Shown here piece by piece: positions 15,376 to 22,669 of a stretch of 23,734 nt of DNA. Each line of letters opens with the position of its first letter. The stretch's first letter is position 1. Position numbers and translations under genes: made by a program. This DNA is from Roseovarius sp. THAF27. Lineage in GTDB: Bacteria; Pseudomonadota; Alphaproteobacteria; Rhodobacterales; Rhodobacteraceae. Under the pieces are notes generated by a model, which made no database searches, was not told where the DNA came from, and saw only the letters and a list, made by a program, of their open reading frames with translations. The stretch covers positions 1-23,734 of the forward strand of contig NZ_CP045396.1 in assembly GCF_009363655.1 (NCBI RefSeq). The letters are read 5' to 3'.

Positions 15376-16100
15376 GCCACTTGCTCCTTGGTAAGGGTTG
15401 CAATGACGGTTTGTGCGTAGTCGCGGGCATTCTCGATGGCTCCGGTCACCTGCTTCATGGCCTTGTCGGATACAGACGCGGTTTTGCCCTGCATTTCTTG
15501 CGTCACGATGTCAGGCAGCTCTGACAAGAGCACACCGTCCCGGAAGATGCGGGTGTAAGGCGCGCGCTTGGCGATCCGAACGGGTAGCGTCGGGATGTTG
15601 TTGAGCTCCATTTCTTGCCGCACGTCGCGCTCATCCGTGGTCTGGAACGCGGCGTTGGTGCGAGTGAACAAGAGAGCGTAGTTGATTTGCGCGCGGATCA
15701 TGTTTGCTGTGGTTTGTACCAAGCGAACCGCTTGCGCGGCTTGCCGGGCTTCCATAGGCGAGCCATCGAGCGGGATGATGCACAAATCTGTCCGCGATAG
15801 CGCGAAAGTGACGATCTGATCCTTCGACCCTTCAAGGTCGATAATGAGATAGTCAGCCTCGTCGGATAGGTTGTCGATGAGCTCGACCGTCTCTTCGGCC
15901 TGCGGTCGCGCATGAACTGTGAAAGGAACGTCTCTACCCTCGGCTTCGCGCGTCTGGGCCCATGCAAGGATGTTGGCGTTTGGGTCCAGATCGAGAATCG
16001 CTACGCGACCGCCAGAAATAGCGATCTGTTCAGCCAAGAGCATGGCGGACGTAGTTTTCCCCGAGCCGCCTTTCGGGTTTGCGAAGGTGATTACATACAT
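15372..16100 (-). CDS. parA: ParA-family partition ATPase
   Basis: A 242-residue ATPase with the deviant Walker A KGGSGKTT at residues 10-17, then AILDLDPNAN and DYLIIDLEG for the Walker A' and B regions. There is no N-terminal HTH, so it fits the short type Ib ParA class that moves plasmids over the nucleoid. It is followed by the overlapping small partner gene and preceded at once by a long inverted repeat (16119-16190), which is probably the operator or centromere. The start is ATG 16100, without a strong ribosome binding site. Confidence 0.93.
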   Translation of the reverse strand: MYVITFANPKGGSGKTTSAMLLAEQIAISGGRVAILDLDPNANILAWAQTREAEGRDVPFTVHARPQAEETVELIDNLSDEADYLIIDLEGSKDQIVTFALSRTDLCIIPLDGSPMEARQAAQAVRLVQTTANMIRAQINYALLFTRTNAAFQTTDERDVRQEMELNNIPTLPVRIAKRAPYTRIFRDGVLLSELPDIVTQEMQGKTASVSDKAMKQVTGAIENARDYAQTVIATLTKEQVA

Positions 16101-16118
16101 GGCGGTAGATTGCCTTCG

Positions 16119-16190
16119 TTTAACTCTAACGTCAACTATGTCGTTAACATTAATTATAGAGTTAACTTTAACGACATAGTTAGAGTTAAA
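16119..16190. promoter_or_regulatory. Inverted-repeat partition site and/or parA operator
   Basis: An AT-rich segment upstream of parA. The right arm TTAACGACATAGTTAGAGTT (16168-16187, extending to 16190) is the inverted copy of the left arm 16119-16147, in which TTTAACTCTAAC and AACTATGTCGTTAA are separated by GTC. Additional GTTAAC-type half repeats lie between. Such repeats upstream of small par operons are commonly bound by the centromere protein for segregation and autorepression. Confidence 0.65.
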
Positions 16191-16248
16191 TTCGGGAGTG
16201 CTTTGAGCTGTTCGACATCACATCTAAGTCTTTCAACCCTAAGGGTTT

Positions 16249-16515
16249 TCAGTAATGGAACCGCAGTTGCGCAATCTCTAGGCTTTGGCCATCGCCAGCT
16301 CCACTGACCCGGTAGACCATTCGATCTTCCTTAGAAATCCGCCGTGACCACCAGCCGGTCAAATCGCCCTTCAAAGGTTCCGGCTTGCCGGTTCCCTTGA
16401 AGGGGGTCCGCTTGCACTGCTTGATCAGATCGTTGATCCGGTCGCGTACCTTGTCGTTGGTGTTGACCCAGTATTGATAGTCTTCCCAGGCCTGATCGGA
16501 AAAAACCAGCTTCAC
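16249..16515 (-). CDS. yoeB: YoeB-family toxin (ribosome-dependent mRNA endonuclease)
   Basis: An 88-residue Txe/YoeB toxin, close to E. coli YoeB in length. The active residues are all present: Glu46 (GKPEPLKG), Arg65 (EDRMVYR) and the C-terminal His87-Tyr88, with the hallmark GWWSRRI at 54-60. The protein cleaves mRNA in the ribosomal A site when freed from its antitoxin. It overlaps the yefM stop by four bases, so synthesis is coupled. On a plasmid the pair kills or arrests cells that lose the replicon. Confidence 0.93.
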   Translation of the reverse strand: MKLVFSDQAWEDYQYWVNTNDKVRDRINDLIKQCKRTPFKGTGKPEPLKGDLTGWWSRRISKEDRMVYRVSGAGDGQSLEIAQLRFHY

Positions 16516-16763
16516 TCGGTCAGCTCACGCTCTTCGCCAGTTCCAGCATCGAGTTGCGCGATCGACGCGCGCAAGCGGGATGCGTTTTTCGGTGTGGACA
16601 AGAGGTGCAACGTCTCGTTGACGGCGTTCCAAGTGTCCAAGGACACGACCACAACGGACTCGCCCTTCTTGCGCGTCACGACAACTTCCTGCTTGTCGTG
16701 GATCGCTCGATCCATGACGCCCTTCAGTTGAGCTCGTGCGTCTGAGTAGGTCATAACATCCAT
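16512..16763 (-). CDS. yefM: YefM-family antitoxin (Phd/YefM)
   Basis: An 83-residue antitoxin. The N-terminal DNA-binding fold is MDVMTYSDARAQLKGVMDRA and the family stretch VVVTRKKGESVVVVSLDTW follows; the acidic C-terminus should wrap YoeB. The first ATG (16763) is chosen because GGAG lies just upstream. It neutralises YoeB and represses the operon through the TGTACA-core operator upstream. Confidence 0.93.
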   Translation of the reverse strand: MDVMTYSDARAQLKGVMDRAIHDKQEVVVTRKKGESVVVVSLDTWNAVNETLHLLSTPKNASRLRASIAQLDAGTGEERELTE

Positions 16764-16784
16764 GTCAACTCTCCTTTGCTTCCC

Positions 16785-16814
16785 TCTATATGTACAATAT
16801 TAAGTACAAGTAAA
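16785..16814 (-). promoter_or_regulatory. yefM-yoeB promoter with TGTACA operator
   Basis: On the minus strand, TTTACT (-35, 16814-16809) and TATAGA (-10, 16790-16785) are separated by 18 bases. Inside lie TGTACA (16791-16796) and the inverted half-site AGTACA (16803-16808). The E. coli YefM operator palindromes have a TGTACA core, so autoregulation is very likely. Confidence 0.65.
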
Positions 16815-16869
16815 GAGGTCGCGCGACATGGGTGGCCTAATTGAATGACAGACTGCCCCCACGCGTTGA

Positions 16870-17556
16870 TCACAGTTTAGGACGGTCCTGTTCGGGAACC
16901 TCCCAGGGATCGTCGAGGGTGACGAGGCCGTAACGGTGCCCATCATGGTCAGCCTTTGGCAAAAAAGTGATCAACGCCACGTCCCAGGCCAGATTTTTGT
17001 CCCGCATGTGCTGCTGACGAAAATGGCCAAAGTGGGTGAGATACCCAAGCCCTTCCAATTCCTGGCACAACTGGGAAATGCTGGTCGCATACCCCAGCCG
17101 CTGGCTGGCTGTGCTGATCCCCCATATCCCGTCAAGGTCGTTCATCCATTCTGAGATTGCCGCTGTCAATTCGAGCGCGTCGTCCGCCTCCACTGCCTCG
17201 GCATTAATCATGAGCGCGTGCCACTCACGGTTACGGGAGTAGAAGTCATTCGCCTTCTTAATGGGCGATGTGGGCACGAGGGCAGTTTTTTTCAGCGCAC
17301 GCTCAATCTCTTCTTGCTGACGCTTCTCCTGCTCGGGTGTAGGCTTGGCGAACACAGTCACGTCGAACCCAATGCCGCGAGCAATACTCCGCAAAGTCTG
17401 AACGTCAGGCACATGCCGTCCGCTCTCCACCTTTTGGATCGTGCGGACAGTTAGCCCGGCAGCATCTGCAAGGTTCTCTTGGGTCAGCCCAAGCATCTTA
17501 CGAAGATACTTACACTGGGCAGCGATATACTCGGCATTTCGTTCCATAACTTCCAT
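16870..17556 (-). CDS. XRE-family helix-turn-helix protein with an unrecognised C-terminal domain
   Basis: A 228-residue protein. An XRE/Cro HTH occupies about residues 14-70 (LRKMLGLTQENLADAAGLTV, RTIQKVESGRHVPD). A charged linker is followed by a domain of roughly 120 residues that I do not recognise, with many aromatic residues (GIWGISTASQRLGYATS, YLTHFGHFRQQHMRDKNLAW). The start at 17556 is preferred because GGAG lies seven bases upstream; the open frame extends to 17643 without such a site. It is transcribed alone, between the toxin-antitoxin operon and the divergent recombinase. A regulatory role is likely; the target is unknown. Confidence 0.75.
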   Translation of the reverse strand: MEVMERNAEYIAAQCKYLRKMLGLTQENLADAAGLTVRTIQKVESGRHVPDVQTLRSIARGIGFDVTVFAKPTPEQEKRQQEEIERALKKTALVPTSPIKKANDFYSRNREWHALMINAEAVEADDALELTAAISEWMNDLDGIWGISTASQRLGYATSISQLCQELEGLGYLTHFGHFRQQHMRDKNLAWDVALITFLPKADHDGHRYGLVTLDDPWEVPEQDRPKL

Positions 17557-17810
17557 CAGATCACTCCATGTTGCTGATGGGAAGATTATCCTAGGCACAA
17601 TCATGAGCGTCCACGAACGCAACCCGAACGCTGTCCGAACCACTTTCTTCTCTGCGACCCTTCATGCGAGCTTTATGATAAAAGCTTGCATCAGTGCCCA
17701 AGCTGAAAACCCAACAAAACAAAGGGAAAGTGCAGCATCTCGCAACATGCTGCTTCCATCATGCAAGGTTTATGGGTATTATATCGCTATAACCTCGCAA
17801 GGATTTGCCT
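17557..17810. other. Divergent intergenic region between the XRE gene and the recombinase
   Basis: About 250 bases with no supported gene. The right part is AT-rich (17768-17792) and probably carries the recombinase promoter, and the left part the XRE promoter. No clear operator or attachment-site repeat was identified. Confidence 0.4.
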
Positions 17811-18440
17811 GTGAAAGCTGCCGTTGAGACCACCTGGAACAAGGGCCGCGTTGTGGGCAAAAAGCCTCCGCTGACCCCCGACCAGGTCTCCCTGATCCGG
17901 ATGATCCTGCGCCAGGAAAAAGCCTTGCGTGATCTGGCGCTGTTCAACACCGCCCTCGATACCAGCTTCCGGGGCTCCGATCTGGTGCGGCTGCGGGTGG
18001 CAGATGTGGCGACCCCAGCAGGGGTGCGCGAGATCGTCGAAATCCGGCAGAAGAAAACCGAGGCCCGCAATGCACGCCCGGTCCAGGCGCGATTGTCTTC
18101 AAACACGCGCGACAGCCTGCGCGCCTATTTCACCGCCTCTGAAAAGCCGCTGCACGGCTGGCTCTTCACGGGGCAGGGGGCACGATGGTCCAATACCCAC
18201 CTCAGCGAAAGCCAGCTTTGGCGGCTATTCCGCTCCTGGCTGGAAAAGGCACATCTCGACCCCAGCCTCTACGGCCTGCATTCGCTGCGCCGGACCTTCC
18301 CGACCCATATCTACCAGCAGACCGGCAACCTGCGCGCGGCCCAGCTGCTGCTCGGCCATGCCAGCATTGAAAGCACCAAGGAATACATCGGCACCGAACA
18401 AGCCGAAGCCCTCGAAATCGCCCGCAAGTATCATCTCTGA
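17811..18440 (+). CDS. Small tyrosine recombinase/integrase
   Basis: A 209-residue tyrosine recombinase that consists essentially of the catalytic domain. Catalytic candidates are Arg54 (SFRGSDLVRLRV), Lys82, His157 and Arg160 (HSLRRT), His183 (LLGHASIES) and Tyr192 (STKEYIG). The core-binding N-terminal domain of normal integrases is much reduced, as in the approximately 200-residue plasmid and transposon integrases of Proteobacteria. GTG 17811 is chosen because AAGGA (17799-17803) is seven bases upstream; TTG 17805 is too close. The stop overlaps the ATG of a WGR-domain gene by one base. It may resolve plasmid multimers or move a cassette; no att sites were found. Confidence 0.88.
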   Translation: MKAAVETTWNKGRVVGKKPPLTPDQVSLIRMILRQEKALRDLALFNTALDTSFRGSDLVRLRVADVATPAGVREIVEIRQKKTEARNARPVQARLSSNTRDSLRAYFTASEKPLHGWLFTGQGARWSNTHLSESQLWRLFRSWLEKAHLDPSLYGLHSLRRTFPTHIYQQTGNLRAAQLLLGHASIESTKEYIGTEQAEALEIARKYHL

Positions 18441-18691
18441 TGCAGACCTACCTTGAGAAACGCCAGCCTGCGCAGAAAATGGCCCGGTTTTACCGGATGG
18501 CCGTGATGCCGAACCTGTTCGGAGAATGGACGCTTCTGCGGGAATGGGGCCGGATAGGGCAGGGCGGTCAGGTCCGCATGGATTGGTTCGCGGACGAGGA
18601 CCAGGCCGTCGTGGCGCTGGTTACGCTGGAGGCCGCCAAGCGTCGGCGCGGCTATTGGGTCGAGCCCCAGCAGCTCGTGATGTTCAGATGA
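18440..18691 (+). CDS. WGR-domain protein
   Basis: An 83-residue protein that is nearly a single WGR domain: FYRMAVMPNLFGEWTLLREW followed by GRIGQGGQ gives the W-G-R signature, with helix and strand to the C-terminus. WGR domains occur in eukaryotic PARPs, where they contact nicked DNA, and in bacterial MolR-like and stand-alone small proteins of unclear role. The gene overlaps the recombinase stop by one base, so the two are almost certainly co-translated, suggesting a DNA-binding helper of recombination. A strong hairpin lies downstream and probably ends the operon. Confidence 0.82.
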   Translation: MQTYLEKRQPAQKMARFYRMAVMPNLFGEWTLLREWGRIGQGGQVRMDWFADEDQAVVALVTLEAAKRRRGYWVEPQQLVMFR

Positions 18692-18727
18692 TAGCGTGAT
18701 GGACTCGCACAAGCCTCTTGACTGGCC

Positions 18728-18779
18728 AGCAACGCCGCCCGCATGTCCTTAGGACATGCGGGCGGCGTTGCTGCTTTTT
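18728..18779 (+). terminator. Strong hairpin terminator after the recombinase-WGR operon
   Basis: A perfect 21-bp GC-rich stem (18728-18748 with 18752-18772) with a TTA loop is followed by GCTTTTT. It has the form of a Rho-independent terminator in the plus direction. The stem is unusually long and perfect, so it could also be a recombination or cruciform site. Confidence 0.8.
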
Positions 18780-18816
18780 AACTGAGTAAATCTCGTCATT
18801 GTAGGGCGGCTTAAAA

Positions 18817-18831
18817 GTATAGTAATTATAC
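18817..18831. promoter_or_regulatory. Possible brnTA operator
   Basis: GTATA (18817-18821) and TATAC (18827-18831) form an inverted repeat in the AT-rich region 25 bases before brnT. BrnA is known to repress its own operon, so it is a reasonable operator candidate, though short. Confidence 0.35.
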
Positions 18832-18855
18832 CATTTTCAACATATATTACCCTTC

Positions 18856-19119
18856 ATGAAGTTTGAGTATGACCCCGACAAAAGCGCCGCGAACCGTGAA
18901 AAGCACGGGATCGACTTTGATGAGGCCCAGGCCCTCTGGGATGATCCTTATCTGATCGAGGCCCCTGCCAACGTCACGGATGAGCCACGCTTTCTGGCGG
19001 TTGGCATGATCGGGGCCAGACACTGGACGGCTGTCTACACATACCGTAGCGACCGGGTTCGGATCATCTCCGTGCGCCGCGCTCGCACACAGGAGATTGA
19101 CCACTATGAAAGCGACTGA
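18856..19119 (+). CDS. brnT: BrnT-family toxin
   Basis: An 87-residue BrnT toxin of the RelE-like ribonuclease fold. Family stretches include FEYDPDKSAANREKHGIDF at the start, FDEAQALWDD, and the C-terminal RVRIISVRRARTQEIDHYE. BrnT cleaves RNA and stops growth until bound by BrnA. In brn operons the toxin comes first, as here, and the antitoxin start lies inside the toxin gene. No clear ribosome binding site precedes ATG 18856. Confidence 0.9.
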   Translation: MKFEYDPDKSAANREKHGIDFDEAQALWDDPYLIEAPANVTDEPRFLAVGMIGARHWTAVYTYRSDRVRIISVRRARTQEIDHYESD

Positions 19120-19321
19120 ATTCGACGAACGGTTTGCGGCGGGCGAAGACATGTCCGCCCATGTCGATTGGACAAAGGCGCGCCGCCTCAATGTCGAGGC
19201 CAAGCGGGTGAACGTGGATTTCCCGACCTGGGTTGTCGCAGGTCTGGACAGGCAGGCCCAGAAGCTCGGCATCACCCGTCAGGCACTTATCAAGATGTGG
19301 ATCGCTGAACGCCTAGAGTGA
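19106..19321 (+). CDS. brnA: BrnA-like antitoxin
   Basis: A 71-residue protein in the BrnA position and size. The N-terminal part (MKATEFDERFAAGEDMSAHV) would bind the toxin. The C-terminal part (KRVNVDFPTWVVAGLDRQAQ, then KLGITRQALIKMWIAE) is a ribbon-helix-helix-type DNA-binding unit. ATG 19106 overlaps brnT by 14 bases and follows GGAG at 19092-19095; TTG 19097 is less likely. It should inactivate BrnT and repress the operon. The pair is a second plasmid-stabilizing system. Confidence 0.85.
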   Translation: MKATEFDERFAAGEDMSAHVDWTKARRLNVEAKRVNVDFPTWVVAGLDRQAQKLGITRQALIKMWIAERLE

Positions 19322-19401
19322 GGCGCGCACTGGCCCGATCGCGCCGGGCATTTCGCCAAATAAATCAATACGCCCTTGGATAAAGCTTTGCCTGCTGACA
19401 T

Positions 19402-19942
19402 GGCTCTGTTGCACAAATCCCGTGAGGGATTCATCTCGTGAATCCCGCATGGTAGCTGGGCTGCATGAGCAGACCGACACCCCCGACTTACAAGACCAGG
19501 AACTGGCCAGCCTATAATGAAGCGCTCAAGCGCCGGGGCTCGCTGACGATCTGGTTCGACCCCGAGATGCGCTGGGATGCCGTGCCGACAGGCAGGCGTG
19601 GCCGCCAGCAGACCTATAGCGATGCAGCGATCCAAACGTGCCTTACGATGAAGGTCCTGTTCGGCATGGCCCTTCGACAGACGACTGGGTTCGTGGAGAG
19701 CCTGTTGCGGCTGGTCGGTCTCGACTGGTCGGTGCCCGACTTCAGCACCCTCTCTCGCCGTCAGAAGACGCTGGCTGTAAACATCCCGTATCGCGGGTCC
19801 AAGGGGCCTGTGCACCTGCTGATCGATAGCACCGGGATCAAGGTCGAAGGCGAAGGGGAATGGAACGCTCGCAAACACGGCGGCCCGAAACGCCGGATAT
19901 GGCGCAAGATCCACCTCGGCATCGACGAAGAAACGTTGGAGA
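19402..19942 (+). mobile_element. IS5-family (IS903-like) element, copy A, left part only
   Basis: Starts with the terminal repeat GGCTCTGTTGCACAAATC (19402-19419), similar to the IS903 end. It keeps the first 541 bases of a roughly 1050-base element and is then cut at 19942, where the right end of an inverted second copy begins. The length of the full element was reconstructed by joining both copies. Confidence 0.85.
19465..19942 (+). pseudogene. IS5-family transposase, copy A, 3'-truncated
   Basis: The N-terminal 159 or so residues of the transposase starting MSRPTPPTYKTRNWPAYNEA. The first catalytic Asp region (LLIDSTGIKVEGEGEW) is present, but the second Asp and the Glu are missing. After residue 159 (EETLE) the frame runs antisense into the end of copy B and stops at 20014-20016, giving a 183-residue chimeric frame. 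It cannot be catalytically active. Confidence 0.85.
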
Positions 19943-20856
19943 GACTCTGTTGCACAAATCTGCTGATGGCCGAGGTCCCCCTTTCCCCGGACAGATTCAT
20001 CCCACGGCTTCTGTGACCGGTATGCCAAGCGCGGTGTAGCCGTTCAGGACGGCGATACGGACCTGGAGCTCGGCGACCTGGCGGTCGAAGTCCCGGGCCA
20101 TGAGCCTCTGGCCCAGCAGCTTCACACAGTGCATCTTTGTCTCGACGCGGCTTCGGCGATGGTATCCGCTCCATCTTCGCCAGAGCGCCCGACCAAGGTA
20201 TTTCGCTGCGCGCAGAGCTTCGTTCCGGGCCATGGCTCCTGCTGTGATCGCCTTCCAGGGCTTGGCGTTCCTGCGGGGTGGAATGATGGCATGAGCACCG
20301 CGATCGGCGATGGCGTTGTGGCATTTGCGCGTGTCGTACGCGCCGTCTGCCGTAACGCTGCCAATCTCTTGGTCCTCCGGAATCTGGCTGAGCAGATCAG
20401 GCAGCACCGGTGCATCGCCGATATGGCTCCCGGTGATCTCCACGGCCCGGATCTCCAACGTTTCTTCGTCGATGCCGAGGTGGATCTTGCGCCATATCCG
20501 GCGTTTCGGGCCGCCGTGTTTGCGAGCGTTCCATTCCCCTTCGCCTTCGACCTTGATCCCGGTGCTATCGATCAGCAGGTGCACAGGCCCCTTGGACCCG
20601 CGATACGGGATGTTTACAGCCAGCGTCTTCTGACGGCGAGAGAGGGTGCTGAAGTCGGGCACCGACCAGTCGAGACCGACCAGCCGCAACAGGCTCTCCA
20701 CGAACCCAGTCGTCTGTCGAAGGGCCATGCCGAACAGGACCTTCATCGTAAGGCACGTTTGGATCGCTGCATCGCTATAGGTCTGCTGGCGGCCACGCCT
20801 GCCTGTCGGCACGGCATCCCAGCGCATCTCGGGGTCGAACCAGATCGTCAGCGAGC
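19943..20856 (-). mobile_element. IS5-family (IS903-like) element, copy B, inverted and left-truncated
   Basis: The right terminal repeat lies at 19943-19960 (GACTCTGTTGCACAAATC on the plus strand, one mismatch to the copy A end). The element runs on the minus strand to 20856, where identity with copy A stops at a position equal to 19538. About 136 bases of its left end are missing. The segment 20452-20856 is the inverted equivalent of 19538-19942, 405 bases each. Confidence 0.85.
19997..20856 (-). pseudogene. IS5-family transposase, copy B, 5'-truncated
   Basis: Encodes the transposase from about codon 25 to its normal end (TEAVG). The first Asp (DSTGIKVEGEGEW), a second Asp in TADGAYDTRK and the C-terminal catalytic region are present. 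The native start and left terminal repeat are lost, although an internal ATG at 20827 opens 276 codons. The translation matches copy A exactly over the shared part, so the duplication is recent. The intact protein would be about 310 residues, similar to IS903. Confidence 0.85.
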
Positions 20857-21168
20857 AGCATAGGTAACATAAAGTTGCTCAAGGGTTAATATTTACTCGT
20901 TTGTCAGCTGCAAGAAGTAGTGAAAGCCTGCAAACTTAGTCAGCTTTTCGCTGTGATATGAAGTCATCAGTGAGTGGTCAAGATCGGACGAGGGCCATTT
21001 GAGACTGATGCTGTAATCGCCGAGCTGATTGGAAGTTGTATGGGAGCACACCTTTTAGACCAGTCCTATAGACCTACCATTCGATCAGATGGTCTAAGTT
21101 GGAGTGCAAAATATGCGTGAGAAAAATAAACTGTTGTTGAAGCGACCTCAATTGGGAATTTGTAAAAT
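20857..21168. promoter_or_regulatory. Upstream region of the aldehyde dehydrogenase-TRAP operon
   Basis: About 310 bases with no gene, starting at the broken IS end. TTAGACCA (21055-21062) and TGGTCTAA (21090-21097) form a perfect inverted repeat, with a further TAGACC at 21069-21074. TGGT-type half-sites resemble GntR/FadR-family operators. It probably contains the promoter and operator of the downstream operon. No GntR regulator is encoded in the window. Confidence 0.5.
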
Positions 21169-22611
21169 ATGAGCTATTCAGAGGTTCAGCATTTTATTGG
21201 CGGCAAGTGGTGTCCGGGCGGCGAAGGTTTGGCCCTGGATGTTTTGAATCCCGCTACCGAACAAATGATAGGTAAAGTAGCTGTCGCAACTAAAAGTGAT
21301 TTGGATGCCGCTCTGGAATCCGCGCAGCTTGGGTTTGAGGAGTGGGGGGCTATGTCAGCTTATACCCGCTCGAATATATTGCGAAATGCCGCGATTATTC
21401 TGCGTGAGCGCGCTGACATGATCGCCGGGATATTAACGCTAGAGCAAGGGAAGCCATTGGCGCAGGCCAAGGCCGAAGTTCTAGCCGGTGCCGAATTCAT
21501 AGAATGGAGCGCTGAAGAGGCGCGCCGGACATACGGGTTGGTTATTCCTGCGCGCAATGCCGAAGTGCTTCAGCTCACGTTACGCGAGCCAGTCGGGCCA
21601 GTAGCGGCATTTGCGCCGTGGAATTTTCCCATCAATCAATGTGTGCGCAAGCTGGCAGCGGGTTTGGCGGCGGGTTGTTCCTTTGTGCTGAAGGGGCCGG
21701 AAGATACGCCCGGCTCACCTGCTGAACTTGTGCGTGCCTTTGTTGACGCAGGCGTGCCGGGGAATACAATCAATTTGGTTTATGGCGATCCACCAATGAT
21801 TTCTGGCCATCTGATACCGCATCGTGTGATCCGTAAAATCAGCTTTACAGGATCGACACAGGTCGGGCGGCAAATTGGGGCTATGGCTGCAAGCCATATG
21901 AAACGCATGACGCTGGAGCTCGGAGGCCACGCACCCGTTATTGTTGCTGAAGATGCCGATATCGAGGCTGCTGTGAAATTCATGGTGCTTCAAAAGTTCC
22001 GGAACGGCGGACAGGTCTGCACGTCGCCTACGCGCTTCCTGGTTCAACAGAAGGTCTTCGATCGTTTTGTTGAAAAGTTTGTCAAACAATGCGCAGAGTT
22101 GGTCGTTGGCGATGGGCTTGATCCCGCAACAGAAATGGGGCCGCTTATCAATCGCAAGCGGGTCGATTCAGTTTCCGAGTTGGTGGATGAGGCAGTGTCA
22201 CTAGGCGCCAAGCTTTGCACAGGTGGAAATCGTATCGCCAACAAAGGGTTCTTCTATGCACCAACAGTTCTCACAAATGTCCCGATTGCTGCGCGTATTA
22301 TGAATGAAGAACCGTTTGGTCCAGTTGCTTTGATCAATCCATTCAACACTCTGGATGAAGCGCTGGAGGAAGCAAACCGTCTTGAATTCGGGCTAGCATC
22401 GTATGCTTTCGCCGGAAGTGCCGCGACAGTTGCAAAGCTGGGCAAGGGGATTGCGGCCGGTATGGTGAGCATCAATCATCTAGGATTGGCTTTGCCCGAG
22501 GTTCCCTTTGGTGGGATCGGAGATTCCGGAGTGGGTACAGAAGGCGGAGCGGAGGCCGTCGCCCAGTTTTTGGCAACAAAATTTGTCACTCAACAAACGA
22601 TCGGAGGATAG
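21169..22611 (+). CDS. NAD(P)-dependent aldehyde dehydrogenase
   Basis: A 480-residue member of the aldehyde dehydrogenase superfamily, closest in feel to succinate-semialdehyde or alpha-ketoglutarate-semialdehyde types. Conserved residues are Asn152 (PWNFP), Lys175 in the cofactor site, FTGSTQVGR (226-234), general base Glu250 (LELGGHAP) and catalytic Cys284 (GGQVCTSPTR). It oxidises an aldehyde to a carboxylate. It is 58 bases upstream of dctP, and on the circular reading it shares an operon with the TRAP permeases and the GMC alcohol dehydrogenase, whose aldehyde product it would take. The ribosome binding site is weak. The substrate is not determined. Confidence 0.93.
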   Translation: MSYSEVQHFIGGKWCPGGEGLALDVLNPATEQMIGKVAVATKSDLDAALESAQLGFEEWGAMSAYTRSNILRNAAIILRERADMIAGILTLEQGKPLAQAKAEVLAGAEFIEWSAEEARRTYGLVIPARNAEVLQLTLREPVGPVAAFAPWNFPINQCVRKLAAGLAAGCSFVLKGPEDTPGSPAELVRAFVDAGVPGNTINLVYGDPPMISGHLIPHRVIRKISFTGSTQVGRQIGAMAASHMKRMTLELGGHAPVIVAEDADIEAAVKFMVLQKFRNGGQVCTSPTRFLVQQKVFDRFVEKFVKQCAELVVGDGLDPATEMGPLINRKRVDSVSELVDEAVSLGAKLCTGGNRIANKGFFYAPTVLTNVPIAARIMNEEPFGPVALINPFNTLDEALEEANRLEFGLASYAFAGSAATVAKLGKGIAAGMVSINHLGLALPEVPFGGIGDSGVGTEGGAEAVAQFLATKFVTQQTIGG

Positions 22612-22669
22612 GATCTGACGCGTTGTGCGTCATATCAAAATAAGACTAAAATCAAACAGGGAGAGAAAA

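Noticed and set aside
16235..16249. AACCC-TAA-GGGTT palindrome with TT as a terminator after parA/yoeB
   Set aside because: The stem is only 5 bp with a very short T-run and overlaps the end of yoeB; support is too weak.
20129..20863. 244-codon plus-strand frame
   Set aside because: It is the antisense of transposase copy B, and the same protein appears as antisense of copy A.
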